From: an uncultured Pelagibacteraceae bacterium
Lineage (GTDB): Bacteria; Pseudomonadota; Alphaproteobacteria; Pelagibacterales; Pelagibacteraceae
Direction: 5' to 3'
Assembly (NCBI GenBank): GCA_902571925.1
Contig: CACGDW010000001.1
Span: forward strand, 1-64,000
Length of the DNA: 64,000 nt
The position numbers were made by a program, and so were the translations under genes. Below are positions 54,096 to 63,726 of the stretch, piece after piece; the first letter of the stretch is position 1; every line of letters begins with the position of its first letter. The notes beneath the pieces were generated by a model, which had not been told where the DNA came from, did no database searches, and worked only from the letters and a program-made list of their open reading frames with translations.

Positions 54096-55142
54096 TTATC
54101 TTTTTTTACCTATAATCTCAGTAAAATTCTTAACACCATCTTTTAACAGTAATTCTTTTAACTCTTTTTTAATAATACCCACTATATTTGGACCTCTATA
54201 AACCATTCCAGTATATAGCTGTACGTAATCAGCCCCCGCTAAAAATTTTTTATAAGCGCTTATACCTGAGTCTACTCCACCTACTCCTATAATTTTAATT
54301 CTTCCTTTTAAAATATTATAAAATTTATCAATTAAATTTGTAGATTTTTCCTCAATTGGTTTACCTGATAATCCACCTTTTTGATGTTTCAAAATATTAC
54401 TTAATCCCTCTCTTGTTGAGTCTGAGGTATTTGAAATAATTACTGCTTCGATATTATTATCTAAAAGCACATCCGAAATTTTACTTATATCCTGATCACT
54501 TATATCAGGTGATACTTTCACAACGATTGGGATTGATGTATTCAAATCTTTTTTTTTTTCATTAATTATTTTTAATAGTTCATCTAACTTTAATTCATCA
54601 TGGAAATTTCTCAAATTTTCAGTATTGGGTGAAGAAATGTTTATGGTGATATAATCAGCAACTTCGTGAAAAGTTTTAAAACATTGTATGTAATCACTAT
54701 TTCTATCATTGGTGTCTTTGTTTGGACCTATGTTTACTCCTAGTAAACCGATCTGTCTTTTAGATTTAATCCTATCTAAAACATTTTTTGCGCCTAAGTT
54801 ATTAAAACCCAATCTGTTAATTAGGGCCTCATCCTCAACTAATCTAAAAACTCTAGGTTTAGGATTTCCATATTGTTTGAGAGGAGTTACTGTGCCAACC
54901 TCAACGAAACCAAAGCCAAGTTTGAATAGGGAATTGTATACTTCAGCATTTTTATCGAAACCAGCCGCTATCCCTAAGGGATTTTCTATATCTTTTTTAA
55001 ATAATCTTGTTTTAAAAAGAGGATTGTTTTTATCATCATCCAAAATATTAGGAGCAAAACTAAATTTTAAAGATTTGATAGCTAAATTATGAGCTGTCTC
55101 TGGATCTAATTTAAAAATTAAAGATCTTAAATTTAAAAACAT
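54096..55142 (-). CDS. pyrD: Dihydroorotate dehydrogenase (quinone), class 2
   Basis: Oxidises dihydroorotate to orotate with FMN, passing electrons to quinone at the inner membrane. The N-terminal segment [23 protein letters not shown] is the membrane-associated helix typical of class 2. FMN-site motifs [36 protein letters not shown], the catalytic Ser in [11 protein letters not shown], and [33 protein letters not shown] are all intact. Length 348 is normal. Its ATG is one base from the lysS stop (1-nt overlap). Confidence 0.97.
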   Translation of the reverse strand: MFLNLRSLIFKLDPETAHNLAIKSLKFSFAPNILDDDKNNPLFKTRLFKKDIENPLGIAAGFDKNAEVYNSLFKLGFGFVEVGTVTPLKQYGNPKPRVFRLVEDEALINRLGFNNLGAKNVLDRIKSKRQIGLLGVNIGPNKDTNDRNSDYIQCFKTFHEVADYITINISSPNTENLRNFHDELKLDELLKIINEKKKDLNTSIPIVVKVSPDISDQDISKISDVLLDNNIEAVIISNTSDSTREGLSNILKHQKGGLSGKPIEEKSTNLIDKFYNILKGRIKIIGVGGVDSGISAYKKFLAGADYVQLYTGMVYRGPNIVGIIKKELKELLLKDGVKNFTEIIGKKR

Positions 55143-56704
55143 TATTTAATTTTACCTATTATAAGATCTTTTGTTTCTTTAACACCAAAAAAACTTATAA
55201 AAAAACCCATACGTGGTCCATTTTCGTCACCAAATACAACTTCATAAATCAATTTAAACCAGTCTCTAAGATTATCTGAATAACCATTTTCTTTTCCAGT
55301 TGAATAGATCAAAGTTTGAATATCTTCAGGAGACATCTTGTCATTACATTTATCCAAAGTTTTTACCAAGGCTTCTAATGCTAATTTTTCGTCTTTATTT
55401 GGTTTTTTATATTTTTTTTGTAACTTAATTACATCATTAAAGTATTTAATTGCATATCCAACTAAATTATCAAATATAGGATAATCATTCTCTGAAATAC
55501 TCGTTTTATATTTTTTAACAAACTTCCATAAAAGATCTTTGCTATCTGCATTGCTTGTTTCAACAAGATTAAGCAACATAGAAAAAGACATTATCGTATT
55601 TTCTTTTGGTATTTTGCTATTATGAACATGCCATACTGGATTCATAAGGAGCTGTAATTCATTTTGACTTTTAGACTTTTCAGTAAAATCTAAATATTCA
55701 TCAACTGCTTTCGGTACTATTTTCTTGTAAAGTTTTTTAGCTCTTTTAGGATTTTGATACATATAAAGAGACAAACTTTCAGGTGAAGCATATTCGAGCC
55801 ATTGATCAATCGTAATTCCATTACCTTTTGATTTTGAAATTTTTTCTCCTTTTTCATCTAAGAATAACTCATAAGCAAAACCTGAAGGATTCGTTTTTCC
55901 TATCAGTTTAATTATTTTTGTTGATAAGATCGCACTCTCAATAAGATCTTTTCCATACATTTCAAAATCGACATCTAAAGCATACCATCTCATTGCCCAA
56001 TCTACTTTCCATTGTAATTTACAATTTCCATCTAAAATACTAGTCTCTAAATCTTTTCCATTATTATCAAAAACTATTTTAAACTCTTTCTTTTTTAATT
56101 CTTTTACTGGAATTTCTAAAACACAACCTGTATCAGGGCATATAGGTAAAAATGGACTGTAAGTTTTTTGTCTTTCTTTTCCTAGGGTTGGTAATATAAT
56201 ATTCATTATACCATCATAATTTTCTAAAATTGTTTGTAATGAGGAATTAAAAAATCCAGATTTATAAAGAATCGATGAACTTTTGAAAATGTATTTAAAA
56301 CCAAAATTATTTAAAAAACTCTTTAACATCTCATTATTATGTTCACCAAAACTACTAAATTTTTGAAATGGATCTGGCACTTGGGTTAGTGGTTTGTGTA
56401 AATTTTTTTCTAATAATTCTTTTTGAGGAATGTTCTCTGGTATTTTTCTTAAACCATCCATATCATCAGAAAATGTAATTATTTCAGTTGGAATATCTGA
56501 CAATTGTTTTATAGCGTTTACAATCATAGAGGTTCTAGCAACTTCCCCAAAAGTACCAATATGTGGAAGGCCACTTGGACCATAGCCTGTTTGAAGAGTA
56601 ATTTTACCTTTATTCTCAATAAAAGATTTTCTCTCGCGAAGCATTTTTTTAGCCTCAACAAAGGGCCAGGCGTTTGTTTTATCTAAATTCTCTTTTTTAA
56701 TCAT
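55142..56704 (-). CDS. lysS: Class I lysyl-tRNA synthetase
   Basis: Charges tRNA-Lys with a class I (Rossmann) catalytic domain, as in archaea and most alphaproteobacteria, and is unrelated to the class II enzyme of E. coli. The HIGH-like motif is TGYGPSGLPHIGTFGEVAR (residues about 38-56) and the KMSKS-like motif is KISKSKGNGIT. A WHVHNS segment and a helical C-terminal domain follow. The 520-residue length is normal. It is followed by pyrD with a one-base overlap; no direct functional link between the two is known. Confidence 0.95.
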   Translation of the reverse strand: MIKKENLDKTNAWPFVEAKKMLRERKSFIENKGKITLQTGYGPSGLPHIGTFGEVARTSMIVNAIKQLSDIPTEIITFSDDMDGLRKIPENIPQKELLEKNLHKPLTQVPDPFQKFSSFGEHNNEMLKSFLNNFGFKYIFKSSSILYKSGFFNSSLQTILENYDGIMNIILPTLGKERQKTYSPFLPICPDTGCVLEIPVKELKKKEFKIVFDNNGKDLETSILDGNCKLQWKVDWAMRWYALDVDFEMYGKDLIESAILSTKIIKLIGKTNPSGFAYELFLDEKGEKISKSKGNGITIDQWLEYASPESLSLYMYQNPKRAKKLYKKIVPKAVDEYLDFTEKSKSQNELQLLMNPVWHVHNSKIPKENTIMSFSMLLNLVETSNADSKDLLWKFVKKYKTSISENDYPIFDNLVGYAIKYFNDVIKLQKKYKKPNKDEKLALEALVKTLDKCNDKMSPEDIQTLIYSTGKENGYSDNLRDWFKLIYEVVFGDENGPRMGFFISFFGVKETKDLIIGKIK

Positions 56705-56790
56705 GAATAGTTCAAAAAAACTAAAATTAACGTTTTTACCAATTCTTATAGAGTTGAAATTTATTTACCATAAAATAATGTTCTTTAAAA

Positions 56791-58230
56791 ATGTCTAATT
56801 ATAAAACTGTTTTTTTTACTTTAGGAATTCTACAGATAATTCTCGGAATTTTTATGTTGATTCCAACAATTGTCCAATTTATTTATGATGAATTTGATTC
56901 ATCTTTTTTTGGTGCTTCAATTATTACCATAATTTTTGGAACATTATTTTTTTTATCAAATTTGGATCATCAAAAAAAACTAAACTTACAACAAGCTTTT
57001 TTGTTGACTGCTTTATCTTGGTTAAGTATTGCAATTTTTGGATCTCTACCATTTGTTTTTTCTAATACTGGTTTTTCTTTCACAAATGCTTTTTTTGAGA
57101 GCATGTCAGGAATTACTACCACCGGATCTACAATCATTGCTGATATAGAAAGCATGCCTAAGGCTATCTTATTGTGGAGAGCAATACTTCAATGGCTTGG
57201 TGGAATTGGTATAATTGTAATGGCAATTACATTGATGCCTATAATGAACGTTGGAGGTATGCAATTATTTAAAATTTCGAATAATGATTCTTCAGAAAAA
57301 ATTCTGCCAAAATCAAAAGAGATTGCTATGAGATTAATTTTTATTTACGCAGGTCTAACGTTGCTTTGTGCTGCCTCATATAAATTTTTGGGTATGAATA
57401 TATTTGATAGTTTAACACATTCAATGACGACAATAGCAACAGGAGGCTTTTCAAATTATAATGAGTCTATAGGTTTTTTTGATAGTTTTTCTATAGAAAT
57501 TTCTGCAATGATTTTCATAATTTTAGGGAGTATACCTTTTATAGTTTATATAAAATTTTTGAATGGTAACAAAAAAATTTTTTTTTCAGATATACAGATA
57601 AGAACTTTCGTAAAAATAATATTCATTAGTATTATTATGTTATCAATTTATCTATTAATAGATGATACTACTCAACTTAGCTTAAGATCTATTTTTTTTA
57701 ATGTTATTTCTATTTTAACTGGAACTGGTTATGTTAATGCACAATTTGATAAATGGGGGGAATTCCCTCTAATCTTATTTCTTGTGTTAATGTTTATAGG
57801 AGGATGTGCGGGATCAACAACATGTGGTATTAAAATATTTAGAATACAAATTCTTTACTCCTTTGTTTCAAATCAGCTTAAAAAAATTGTTTACCCAAAA
57901 GGGGTATTTGTTTTAAAATATGATCAAAACCCGGTGGATAATAAATTTATTGCTTCGATAATTTCATTTATTTATATGTATCTAATAATCTTTTTTATAA
58001 TTTCTACATTGCTTTCATTGACTGGACTTGATTTTATTACTTCATTATCTGGTGCAGCTACTTCTATTTCAAATGTGGGTCCAGGGCTTGGGTCCATAAT
58101 TGGGCCAAATGGTAATTTTTCATCATTACCTGATATATCTAAATGGATATTAGCATTAGGTATGATACTAGGAAGATTAGAACTTTTTGCGATATTAGTT
58201 TTATTTTTACCCTCTTTTTGGAGAAATTAA
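56791..58230 (+). CDS. trkH: TrkH-family potassium uptake protein
   Basis: A potassium channel subunit with four selectivity-filter loops. The loops are visible as ITTTGSTI, TIATGGFSNY, LTGTGYVNAQ and TSISNVGPG; these are the degenerate TVGYG equivalents of the superfamily. At 479 residues and ten or more membrane helices it is normal. A TrkA regulatory partner is not seen in the window. AmpG starts four bases after its stop. The region upstream of 56791 is only 86 bases and shows no clear promoter. Confidence 0.93.
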   Translation: MSNYKTVFFTLGILQIILGIFMLIPTIVQFIYDEFDSSFFGASIITIIFGTLFFLSNLDHQKKLNLQQAFLLTALSWLSIAIFGSLPFVFSNTGFSFTNAFFESMSGITTTGSTIIADIESMPKAILLWRAILQWLGGIGIIVMAITLMPIMNVGGMQLFKISNNDSSEKILPKSKEIAMRLIFIYAGLTLLCAASYKFLGMNIFDSLTHSMTTIATGGFSNYNESIGFFDSFSIEISAMIFIILGSIPFIVYIKFLNGNKKIFFSDIQIRTFVKIIFISIIMLSIYLLIDDTTQLSLRSIFFNVISILTGTGYVNAQFDKWGEFPLILFLVLMFIGGCAGSTTCGIKIFRIQILYSFVSNQLKKIVYPKGVFVLKYDQNPVDNKFIASIISFIYMYLIIFFIISTLLSLTGLDFITSLSGAATSISNVGPGLGSIIGPNGNFSSLPDISKWILALGMILGRLELFAILVLFLPSFWRN

Positions 58231-58234
58231 TATT

Positions 58235-59695
58235 ATGGAAAATATAAATATTTTTTTTAGAGAAAAACCTCTCAAAATGATATGTTTAGGTTTTTCGTCT
58301 GGACTCCCCATCTTATTAGTTTTCTCAACTTTGTCTGTATGGTTAGTTCAAGCTGGTATAAGTAGAAGTACTGTAACTTTATTTAGTTGGGCAGGTTTTG
58401 CCTATGCTTTCAAATACCTGTGGTCCCCTTTAGTAGACAATTATAAATTACCATTTTTAACAAAATTAGGTCACAGGAGAAGTTGGCTTTTAATATCTCA
58501 AATATTAATTATAATCGCACTAATATTAACTGCATTTACTGATCCGCAAAATAATTTATTTTATACTGCTTTATTTATTACTCTTTTAGCTTTTTTTAGT
58601 GCAACTCAAGATATTTTAATAGACGCATTTAGGATAGAGTCTGCGCCTCAATCCTTTCAAGGCCCCATGTCTTCAATGTACATTGCTGGTTACAGAATAG
58701 CTATGCTTGTAGCGGGAGCAGGGAGCTTATGGTTAGCAGCTTTATTTGGTACTGAAATTTACAACCAAGATGTATGGAAAAAAGTATATCTTATAATGTC
58801 AACTTTCATGTTTGTAGGGATCTTTGCAACTATGTCCTCAAAAGAACCAAAAAATAGAAAAAATCCTAAAAAAGATAGTCATTTAAAATTTTTGTTAGCT
58901 ATATTCTTTTCTGTTATAGGATTTATATTCTTATACTCGATTATTGATAATCCTTATGATAAAAAAGATATTTTTTTAAGTTTTATCTTTTCTTCAACGA
59001 GATTAATTATTTGTTTTATATTTGCTTTTCTTATTGTCAAAATTTTGATTTTGATAAAATTTACTTCAAGGGAAAAGATTTCAAATAGTTACCTTAGTCC
59101 AATCATAAATTTTGTTGGAAGATATGGTAAATTTGCCTTTCTAATTTTACTTTTAATTTCTTTGTATCGTATAGCTGATATTGTTATGGGAGTAATGGCC
59201 AATATATTTTATTTAGAAAAAGGTTATAAAATTTCAGAAATAGCGACATTTTCAAAATTTTTTGGAGTTTTCGCGACTATAATTGGTGGTTTTATAGGTG
59301 GCTATTGCTCTTACAAATTTGGGACAATGAAAGCATTATTTTTTGGAGCTCTCATAGCTGCACTCAGTAACTTATTGTTTGCATGGTTGGCTATTTCACC
59401 ATTAAGTATTAATTTTTTGATTGCTGTAATTACAGCAGATAATATATCCAGTGGCTTTGCTGGGGCCGCATTTGTTATTTATCTATCTGGTCTTACTTCA
59501 ATAAAATTTACAGCTACTCAATATGCATTATTTAGCTCTATTATGCTTTTTTTACCAAAGCTTATTGCAGGTTATGCAGGTAGTTGGGTCGATGTAATGG
59601 GTTATGCTTATTTTTTTTCATTAACAGCATTATTAGGCCTTCCAGTTCTTCTTTTAGTTATTTGGATAGGAAAAGTAGCACCAATTAAAAATTAA
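58235..59695 (+). CDS. ampG: AmpG-family MFS permease
   Basis: An inner-membrane permease of the major facilitator superfamily. Relatives import anhydro-muropeptides released by lytic transglycosylases. The N-terminus contains KMICLGFSSGLPILLVFSTLSVWLVQAGISRSTVTLFSWAGFAYAFKYLWSPLVD and GHRRSWLL, then SATQDILIDAFRIE, typical of AmpG. About 12-14 helices in 486 residues. It is followed directly by an NlpC/P60 gene (the TAA touches the ATG), so cell-wall recycling is a reasonable role. Substrate is inferred. Confidence 0.9.
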   Translation: MENINIFFREKPLKMICLGFSSGLPILLVFSTLSVWLVQAGISRSTVTLFSWAGFAYAFKYLWSPLVDNYKLPFLTKLGHRRSWLLISQILIIIALILTAFTDPQNNLFYTALFITLLAFFSATQDILIDAFRIESAPQSFQGPMSSMYIAGYRIAMLVAGAGSLWLAALFGTEIYNQDVWKKVYLIMSTFMFVGIFATMSSKEPKNRKNPKKDSHLKFLLAIFFSVIGFIFLYSIIDNPYDKKDIFLSFIFSSTRLIICFIFAFLIVKILILIKFTSREKISNSYLSPIINFVGRYGKFAFLILLLISLYRIADIVMGVMANIFYLEKGYKISEIATFSKFFGVFATIIGGFIGGYCSYKFGTMKALFFGALIAALSNLLFAWLAISPLSINFLIAVITADNISSGFAGAAFVIYLSGLTSIKFTATQYALFSSIMLFLPKLIAGYAGSWVDVMGYAYFFSLTALLGLPVLLLVIWIGKVAPIKN

Positions 59696-60439
59696 ATGAT
59701 AAATAATTTTTCTGTAATTAATATATATGAGAGTCCAAATTTGGATTCAAAACTTTCGTCACAAATGTTATATGGAGAAAAATTTAGAATTTTAAACAAA
59801 AAAAAAAATTGGTTAAAAATTAAAACTGACTATGACAATTACATTGGTTATATTAAAAATAAAAAGTTTTTGAAAAAATTTGATCCCAAATTTAAAATTT
59901 CTTCAAAAAAAACAGAAATTTTTACTAAAATAAACAAAAGATTTAAAAAGACAAATAAGTTTTTGTATTTTGCAAGTAGAATTTCAAAAATAGATGAAAA
60001 TAGAAATTTTATAGAATTTGAAAAAAATAAGTGGATAAAAAAAAATAATCTAAAAAAGATTAATTATTTTGAAAAAAATTACAATAAAATTTTCAAATTT
60101 TTCTTAAATTCAAAATATCTTTGGGGTGGAAAGACTTCGAGTGGAATTGATTGTTCAGCACTAGTTCAAATTTATTTCTATTATAATAGAGTTTTTTTTC
60201 CAAGAGATACGAAAGACCAAATTAGATTTTGTAAAATTAAAAATAAAAAAATATTTTCAAAAGGTGACATTATATTTTGGAAAGGTCATGTAGGAGTATG
60301 TTTAAATCAAATTAAATTTATTCATGCATACGGTCCAAAAAAAAAAGTAATAATCATGCCTACTAATCTAACTATTCAGCATATTAAAAAAACTGCAAAA
60401 TTAATTGTTAAAAAAGTTAGCAATATAGGTGCTTATTAG
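59696..60439 (+). CDS. NlpC/P60 family peptidase with N-terminal SH3-like region
   Basis: A cysteine peptidase of the NlpC/P60 type, acting on peptidoglycan peptides. The catalytic Cys is in LWGGKTSSGIDCSALVQIYFYY (about residue 154), the His in WKGHVGVCLN and a third polar residue in FIHAYGP. The N-terminal 60 residues contain VINIYESPNLDSKLSSQMLYGEKF, an SH3b-like dipeptide-recognition pattern. No signal peptide is visible, so a cytoplasmic role in muropeptide processing would fit with AmpG just upstream. Length 247. Convergent with tyrA, sharing TTAG. Confidence 0.87.
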   Translation: MINNFSVINIYESPNLDSKLSSQMLYGEKFRILNKKKNWLKIKTDYDNYIGYIKNKKFLKKFDPKFKISSKKTEIFTKINKRFKKTNKFLYFASRISKIDENRNFIEFEKNKWIKKNNLKKINYFEKNYNKIFKFFLNSKYLWGGKTSSGIDCSALVQIYFYYNRVFFPRDTKDQIRFCKIKNKKIFSKGDIIFWKGHVGVCLNQIKFIHAYGPKKKVIIMPTNLTIQHIKKTAKLIVKKVSNIGAY

Positions 60440-61332
60440 TCTCTTCCAAAATTAGGCTTATTTATATCTTGTTTCAGTTTGATAATTTTAGATCTTACTT
60501 TTTTTGTTTGTGTCAATTTTTTAAGAATAGAACTATTATTTTTAGATAAAATATCCTTTTTAAAAGATTTTAAGTTTTTAATGAACAAATTAATTGCTTT
60601 TGAGACATTAGTTTTATTATCAAAAAAAATGTCTCTCCACATAATTTCATTGGATGCTGCAATCCTTGAAAAATCTCTTAATCCTCCTGCGCTGTATTTT
60701 AGTAGATCATACTTTTGTTTTTTCTCAAAATCTTGTGCTGATTGAACTAAATTATAAGCTATCAAATGTGGTAAATGACTTGTTATTGAAAAAATTTTAT
60801 CATGTTTATCTGGACTCATTTCAACAGTTTTAGAGCCCATCTTCCTCCAAAAAGATTTCAAAAACTTTAAATGAGTTCTATTAGATCTTTTCCCCTTGAT
60901 TAAAATACACCACTTATCTTCAAAGATATTTTGTTTTCCATTCTCAGGTCCACTTACCTCAGATCCAGCAATTGGGTGACTTGAGCTCCAAAAAATACCT
61001 TTTTTCAAATTTTTATTTATTACTTCTAGAGACTTACACTTTGACGAACCTATGTCTGTTATTATATGTTTTGAATGAAAATTTTGATTCATTTTAAGAA
61101 TAATTTTTTTGTATTCATTCATTGGGGTACAAAAGATAATTAATTTTGATTTAGCAACAGCATCTTCAGGTTTTTTTATAATTGTTGCAGGTAATTTTAA
61201 TTTTTTAATCTTTAATATGTTCTTTTTAGATTTTTCATAAACAAAAATTTTGCTAGCTAATCTTTTTTTGTGAATTCTTCGCAATAAAGATGAGCCTAAT
61301 AACCCACAACCAATTATTAATATATTTGTCAT
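60436..61332 (-). CDS. tyrA: Prephenate/arogenate dehydrogenase
   Basis: Oxidises prephenate or arogenate towards tyrosine. The NAD(P)-binding motif is IIGCGLLGSSLLRRIHKKRL at the N-terminus, followed by FCTPMNEYKKII, DIGSSKCK, and HPIAGSEVSGPENG with the catalytic His, then SITSHLPHLIAYNL. Length 298 matches the TyrA/TyrC monofunctional type. It overlaps hisC by four bases in the same transcript. Prephenate versus arogenate use cannot be read from sequence. Confidence 0.93.
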   Translation of the reverse strand: MTNILIIGCGLLGSSLLRRIHKKRLASKIFVYEKSKKNILKIKKLKLPATIIKKPEDAVAKSKLIIFCTPMNEYKKIILKMNQNFHSKHIITDIGSSKCKSLEVINKNLKKGIFWSSSHPIAGSEVSGPENGKQNIFEDKWCILIKGKRSNRTHLKFLKSFWRKMGSKTVEMSPDKHDKIFSITSHLPHLIAYNLVQSAQDFEKKQKYDLLKYSAGGLRDFSRIAASNEIMWRDIFFDNKTNVSKAINLFIKNLKSFKKDILSKNNSSILKKLTQTKKVRSKIIKLKQDINKPNFGRD

Positions 61333-62414
61333 CTATTGAATATTCCTTGCACTGTGCGAATAAACTTTTGACAATCAGTTCTTGAACCTATTGTTAATCT
61401 CAACATATTTTTAATTTTGTAACCGTACTCTGTAGATCTTAAAATAATTCCCTTACTTTTAAGTTTTTCATAAAATTTCTCAGCTTTAAATTTGCACTTA
61501 GAAAAGTCTAGTAACAAGAAATTTGCCGAAACTTTGTTTGAGCTAATATCATATTTTTCTAAGAATTTTTTTATTTTTTTTGCATATATTAAATTATGTT
61601 TGACTGATCTAGATATAAAACCTGAGTCTTTAAGAGACTCAATAGCCGCTAATTGTGCAACTTCATTTATATTAAATGGTGGTTTTATTCTGTTTAAAGC
61701 ATTAATTATCTTTTTATCTCCATATCCCCAACCTACTCTTAAAGACGCAAGACCATATATCTTTGAAAATGTTCTTAATATAAAAACATTATTTTTATTT
61801 CTAAATAATTCTAAACCAGACTTATAGTCTGAATTTTTCATGTATTCTGCATATGCATCATCTACAACTAAAAGAATATTTTTTCTCAGTTTTTTTCTCA
61901 ATTTAATAATCTCGAATTTATTAAGATAAGTTCCTGTAGGATTATTTGGATTAGCTAAAAAAACTATCTTTGTTTTTTTAGTTACTTTCTTTAAAATTTC
62001 AGGAATTGATATTTTGTAATTTTCTTCTTTAGAAAAGATTACTTTTGCTCCAATTATTTTTGCATAAATTCTGTACATCAAAAAACTAAATTGTGGAACT
62101 ATTACTTCGTCTCTTGAATTAAGAAAGAGTTGGCATATCATTTGTATAACTTCATCGGAACCAGCTCCACATATAATCTTATCTTTATTACATCTAAATT
62201 TTTTTGATATTTGATTTCTTAATTTTTTTGATTTCCCATCAGGATATCTTGCAAAATTTAATTTTCTATTTGATAAAACTCTCTTAGCTTTAGGACTAAT
62301 ACCTAATGCAGACTCATTAGCTGAAAGCTTGGTTATGTTTTCTATTTTTTCAATAGTAGATTTACCCGGCTCATATACCTCTATATCTAATTTTTTAAAT
62401 TTAACAGATGTCAT
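61329..62414 (-). CDS. hisC: Histidinol-phosphate aminotransferase family
   Basis: A PLP aminotransferase. The start KLSANESALG is the usual NEN-like substrate motif, LANPNNPTGTYL binds PLP, the Schiff-base Lys is in RTFSKIYGLASLRVGWGYG, and LRLTIGSR is the C-terminal Arg block. Length 361. Its placement with tyrA suggests that it may serve aromatic (tyrosine/phenylalanine) as well as histidine transamination, since HisC homologues near tyrA often do. The divergent gap to metX is 191 bases and holds the SAM-II riboswitch on the other strand. Confidence 0.92.
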   Translation of the reverse strand: MTSVKFKKLDIEVYEPGKSTIEKIENITKLSANESALGISPKAKRVLSNRKLNFARYPDGKSKKLRNQISKKFRCNKDKIICGAGSDEVIQMICQLFLNSRDEVIVPQFSFLMYRIYAKIIGAKVIFSKEENYKISIPEILKKVTKKTKIVFLANPNNPTGTYLNKFEIIKLRKKLRKNILLVVDDAYAEYMKNSDYKSGLELFRNKNNVFILRTFSKIYGLASLRVGWGYGDKKIINALNRIKPPFNINEVAQLAAIESLKDSGFISRSVKHNLIYAKKIKKFLEKYDISSNKVSANFLLLDFSKCKFKAEKFYEKLKSKGIILRSTEYGYKIKNMLRLTIGSRTDCQKFIRTVQGIFNR

Positions 62415-62486
62415 GTTTTTAATTTAAAGCTCTTTATAATTAAAATAACCAATTTTCATATAGTATCAGTAAAAATATTTTTAAAA

Positions 62487-62515
62487 TTGACATACTAAAT
62501 AACATCTTGTACAAA
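62487..62515 (+). promoter_or_regulatory. Sigma70-type promoter of metX
   Basis: TTGACA (62487-62492), a 17-base spacer and TACAAA (62510-62515). The start would be near 62522, exactly at the first base of the SAM-II stem, which supports both calls. Confidence 0.6.
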
Positions 62516-62520
62516 ATTTA

Positions 62521-62572
62521 TGCGCTGATTTAACTGAATTGCGAGCGCTTTAAAAAAACCGCTAAAAAAGTT
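62521..62572 (+). promoter_or_regulatory. SAM-II riboswitch
   Basis: The sequence GCGCTGATTTAACTGAATTG followed by CGAGCGC, and, after an A-rich linker, CGCTAAAAAAGTT, matches the SAM-II fold. The P1 stem is GCGCU (62522-62526) with AGCGC (62544-62548); a pseudoknot pairs AACU (62532-62535) with AGUU (62569-62572). The loop GAUUUAAC and the downstream GCUAAAA are the conserved SAM-II elements, and the loop length equals that of the metX aptamer known from marine environmental DNA (recalled, not searched). A U8 tract follows directly. Its gene, metX, and the SAM ligand fit. Confidence 0.88.
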
Positions 62573-62605
62573 TTTTTTCTCTCAATTCACATATCGGCTT
62601 TAATT

Positions 62606-63724
62606 ATGAATATTAAAGACAACATAAAAACGATTATTATTGAAAAGTCCTTAAAACTGGACTGTGGCAAAACTATAAATAACTTTCCGCTTGCATACGA
62701 AACGTATGGTTCACTTAATAAGAAAAAAGATAACGCAATTTTGGTTTGCCACGCATTGACTGGTGATCAATTTGTTACAGGGTTAAATCCAGTCACAAAA
62801 AAAGATGGCTGGTGGTCTTACGCAGTAGGTCCTAGCAAATCTATAGATACAAATAAATATTTTGTTATTTGTGCTAACGTCATTGGCGGATGCATGGGTT
62901 CATTTGGCCCAAGCCATATTAATCCAGAAACAAAAAATATATATGGTACAGATTTTCCTATAATTACTATTAATGATATTGTTAATGCACAGGTTAATTT
63001 GTTAGATCATTTTGGAATTAAAAAACTTTTTTCTGTTGTAGGTGGCTCAATGGGCGGAATGCAAGTTTTACAGTTTGTTAGTAATTTTCCTGAAAGAGCA
63101 AAAACAGCTGTACCAATAGCATGCACGTCTAGCCACTCTGCTCAAAATATAGCATTCAATGAACTTGGAAGACAAGCAATAACTGCTGATCATAATTGGT
63201 CTGAAGGTAAATATTCCTCAAAAAACAAAGTTCCCGAAAAAGGTTTAGCTGTTGCAAGAATGGCCGCTCATATAACATATTTATCAAAAAAAGGTCTTCA
63301 AGAAAAATTTGGAAGAAAATTGCAACAAAGAGATGATCTTAAATTTGGTTTTGATGCTGACTTTCAAATAGAAAGTTATTTAAGATATCAAGGTTCTGTC
63401 TTTGTTGATAGGTTCGATGCAAATAGTTATCTTTATATAACAAGAGCAATGGATTACTTCGATTTAGTTAAACAATTTAATGGCAATCTATCAAATGCAT
63501 TTAGGAACTCTAAAACTAAATTTTTTGTAATATCGTTTACATCTGATTGGCTTTACCCTACTCAAGAAAATAAGGATATAGTTATTGCCTTGAATGCAAT
63601 TGGTGCAAATGTTGGTTTTGTAGAAATAGAGTCAGATAAAGGTCATGATTCATTTTTGTTGGATGTTCCAGATTTTTTGGAAACTCTTAAAAATTTTTTA
63701 GATAAATCATACCTTGAAAAATAA
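62606..63724 (+). CDS. metX: Homoserine O-acetyltransferase (or O-succinyltransferase) MetX
   Basis: Acylates homoserine as the first committed step of methionine synthesis. An alpha/beta-hydrolase fold with [27 protein letters not shown], the nucleophile Ser in [13 protein letters not shown], a later Asp in [10 protein letters not shown] and His in [10 protein letters not shown]. Length 372 is standard. It is preceded by a SAM-II riboswitch, and metW follows two bases after the stop, as in other alphaproteobacteria, where the pair functions together. No SD is visible before the ATG; control is probably through the riboswitch. Acetyl versus succinyl donor is not decided here. Confidence 0.95.
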   Translation: MNIKDNIKTIIIEKSLKLDCGKTINNFPLAYETYGSLNKKKDNAILVCHALTGDQFVTGLNPVTKKDGWWSYAVGPSKSIDTNKYFVICANVIGGCMGSFGPSHINPETKNIYGTDFPIITINDIVNAQVNLLDHFGIKKLFSVVGGSMGGMQVLQFVSNFPERAKTAVPIACTSSHSAQNIAFNELGRQAITADHNWSEGKYSSKNKVPEKGLAVARMAAHITYLSKKGLQEKFGRKLQQRDDLKFGFDADFQIESYLRYQGSVFVDRFDANSYLYITRAMDYFDLVKQFNGNLSNAFRNSKTKFFVISFTSDWLYPTQENKDIVIALNAIGANVGFVEIESDKGHDSFLLDVPDFLETLKNFLDKSYLEK

Positions 63725-63726
63725 TT

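Noticed and set aside
54709-55092. 127-residue antisense ORF in pyrD
   Set aside because: Lies opposite conserved FMN-site motifs of pyrD and has no recognisable family.
62573-62605. A second aptamer (SAM-V) in tandem after SAM-II
   Set aside because: Only about 33 bases remain before metX, and I see no second GCUAAAA-type core or stem.
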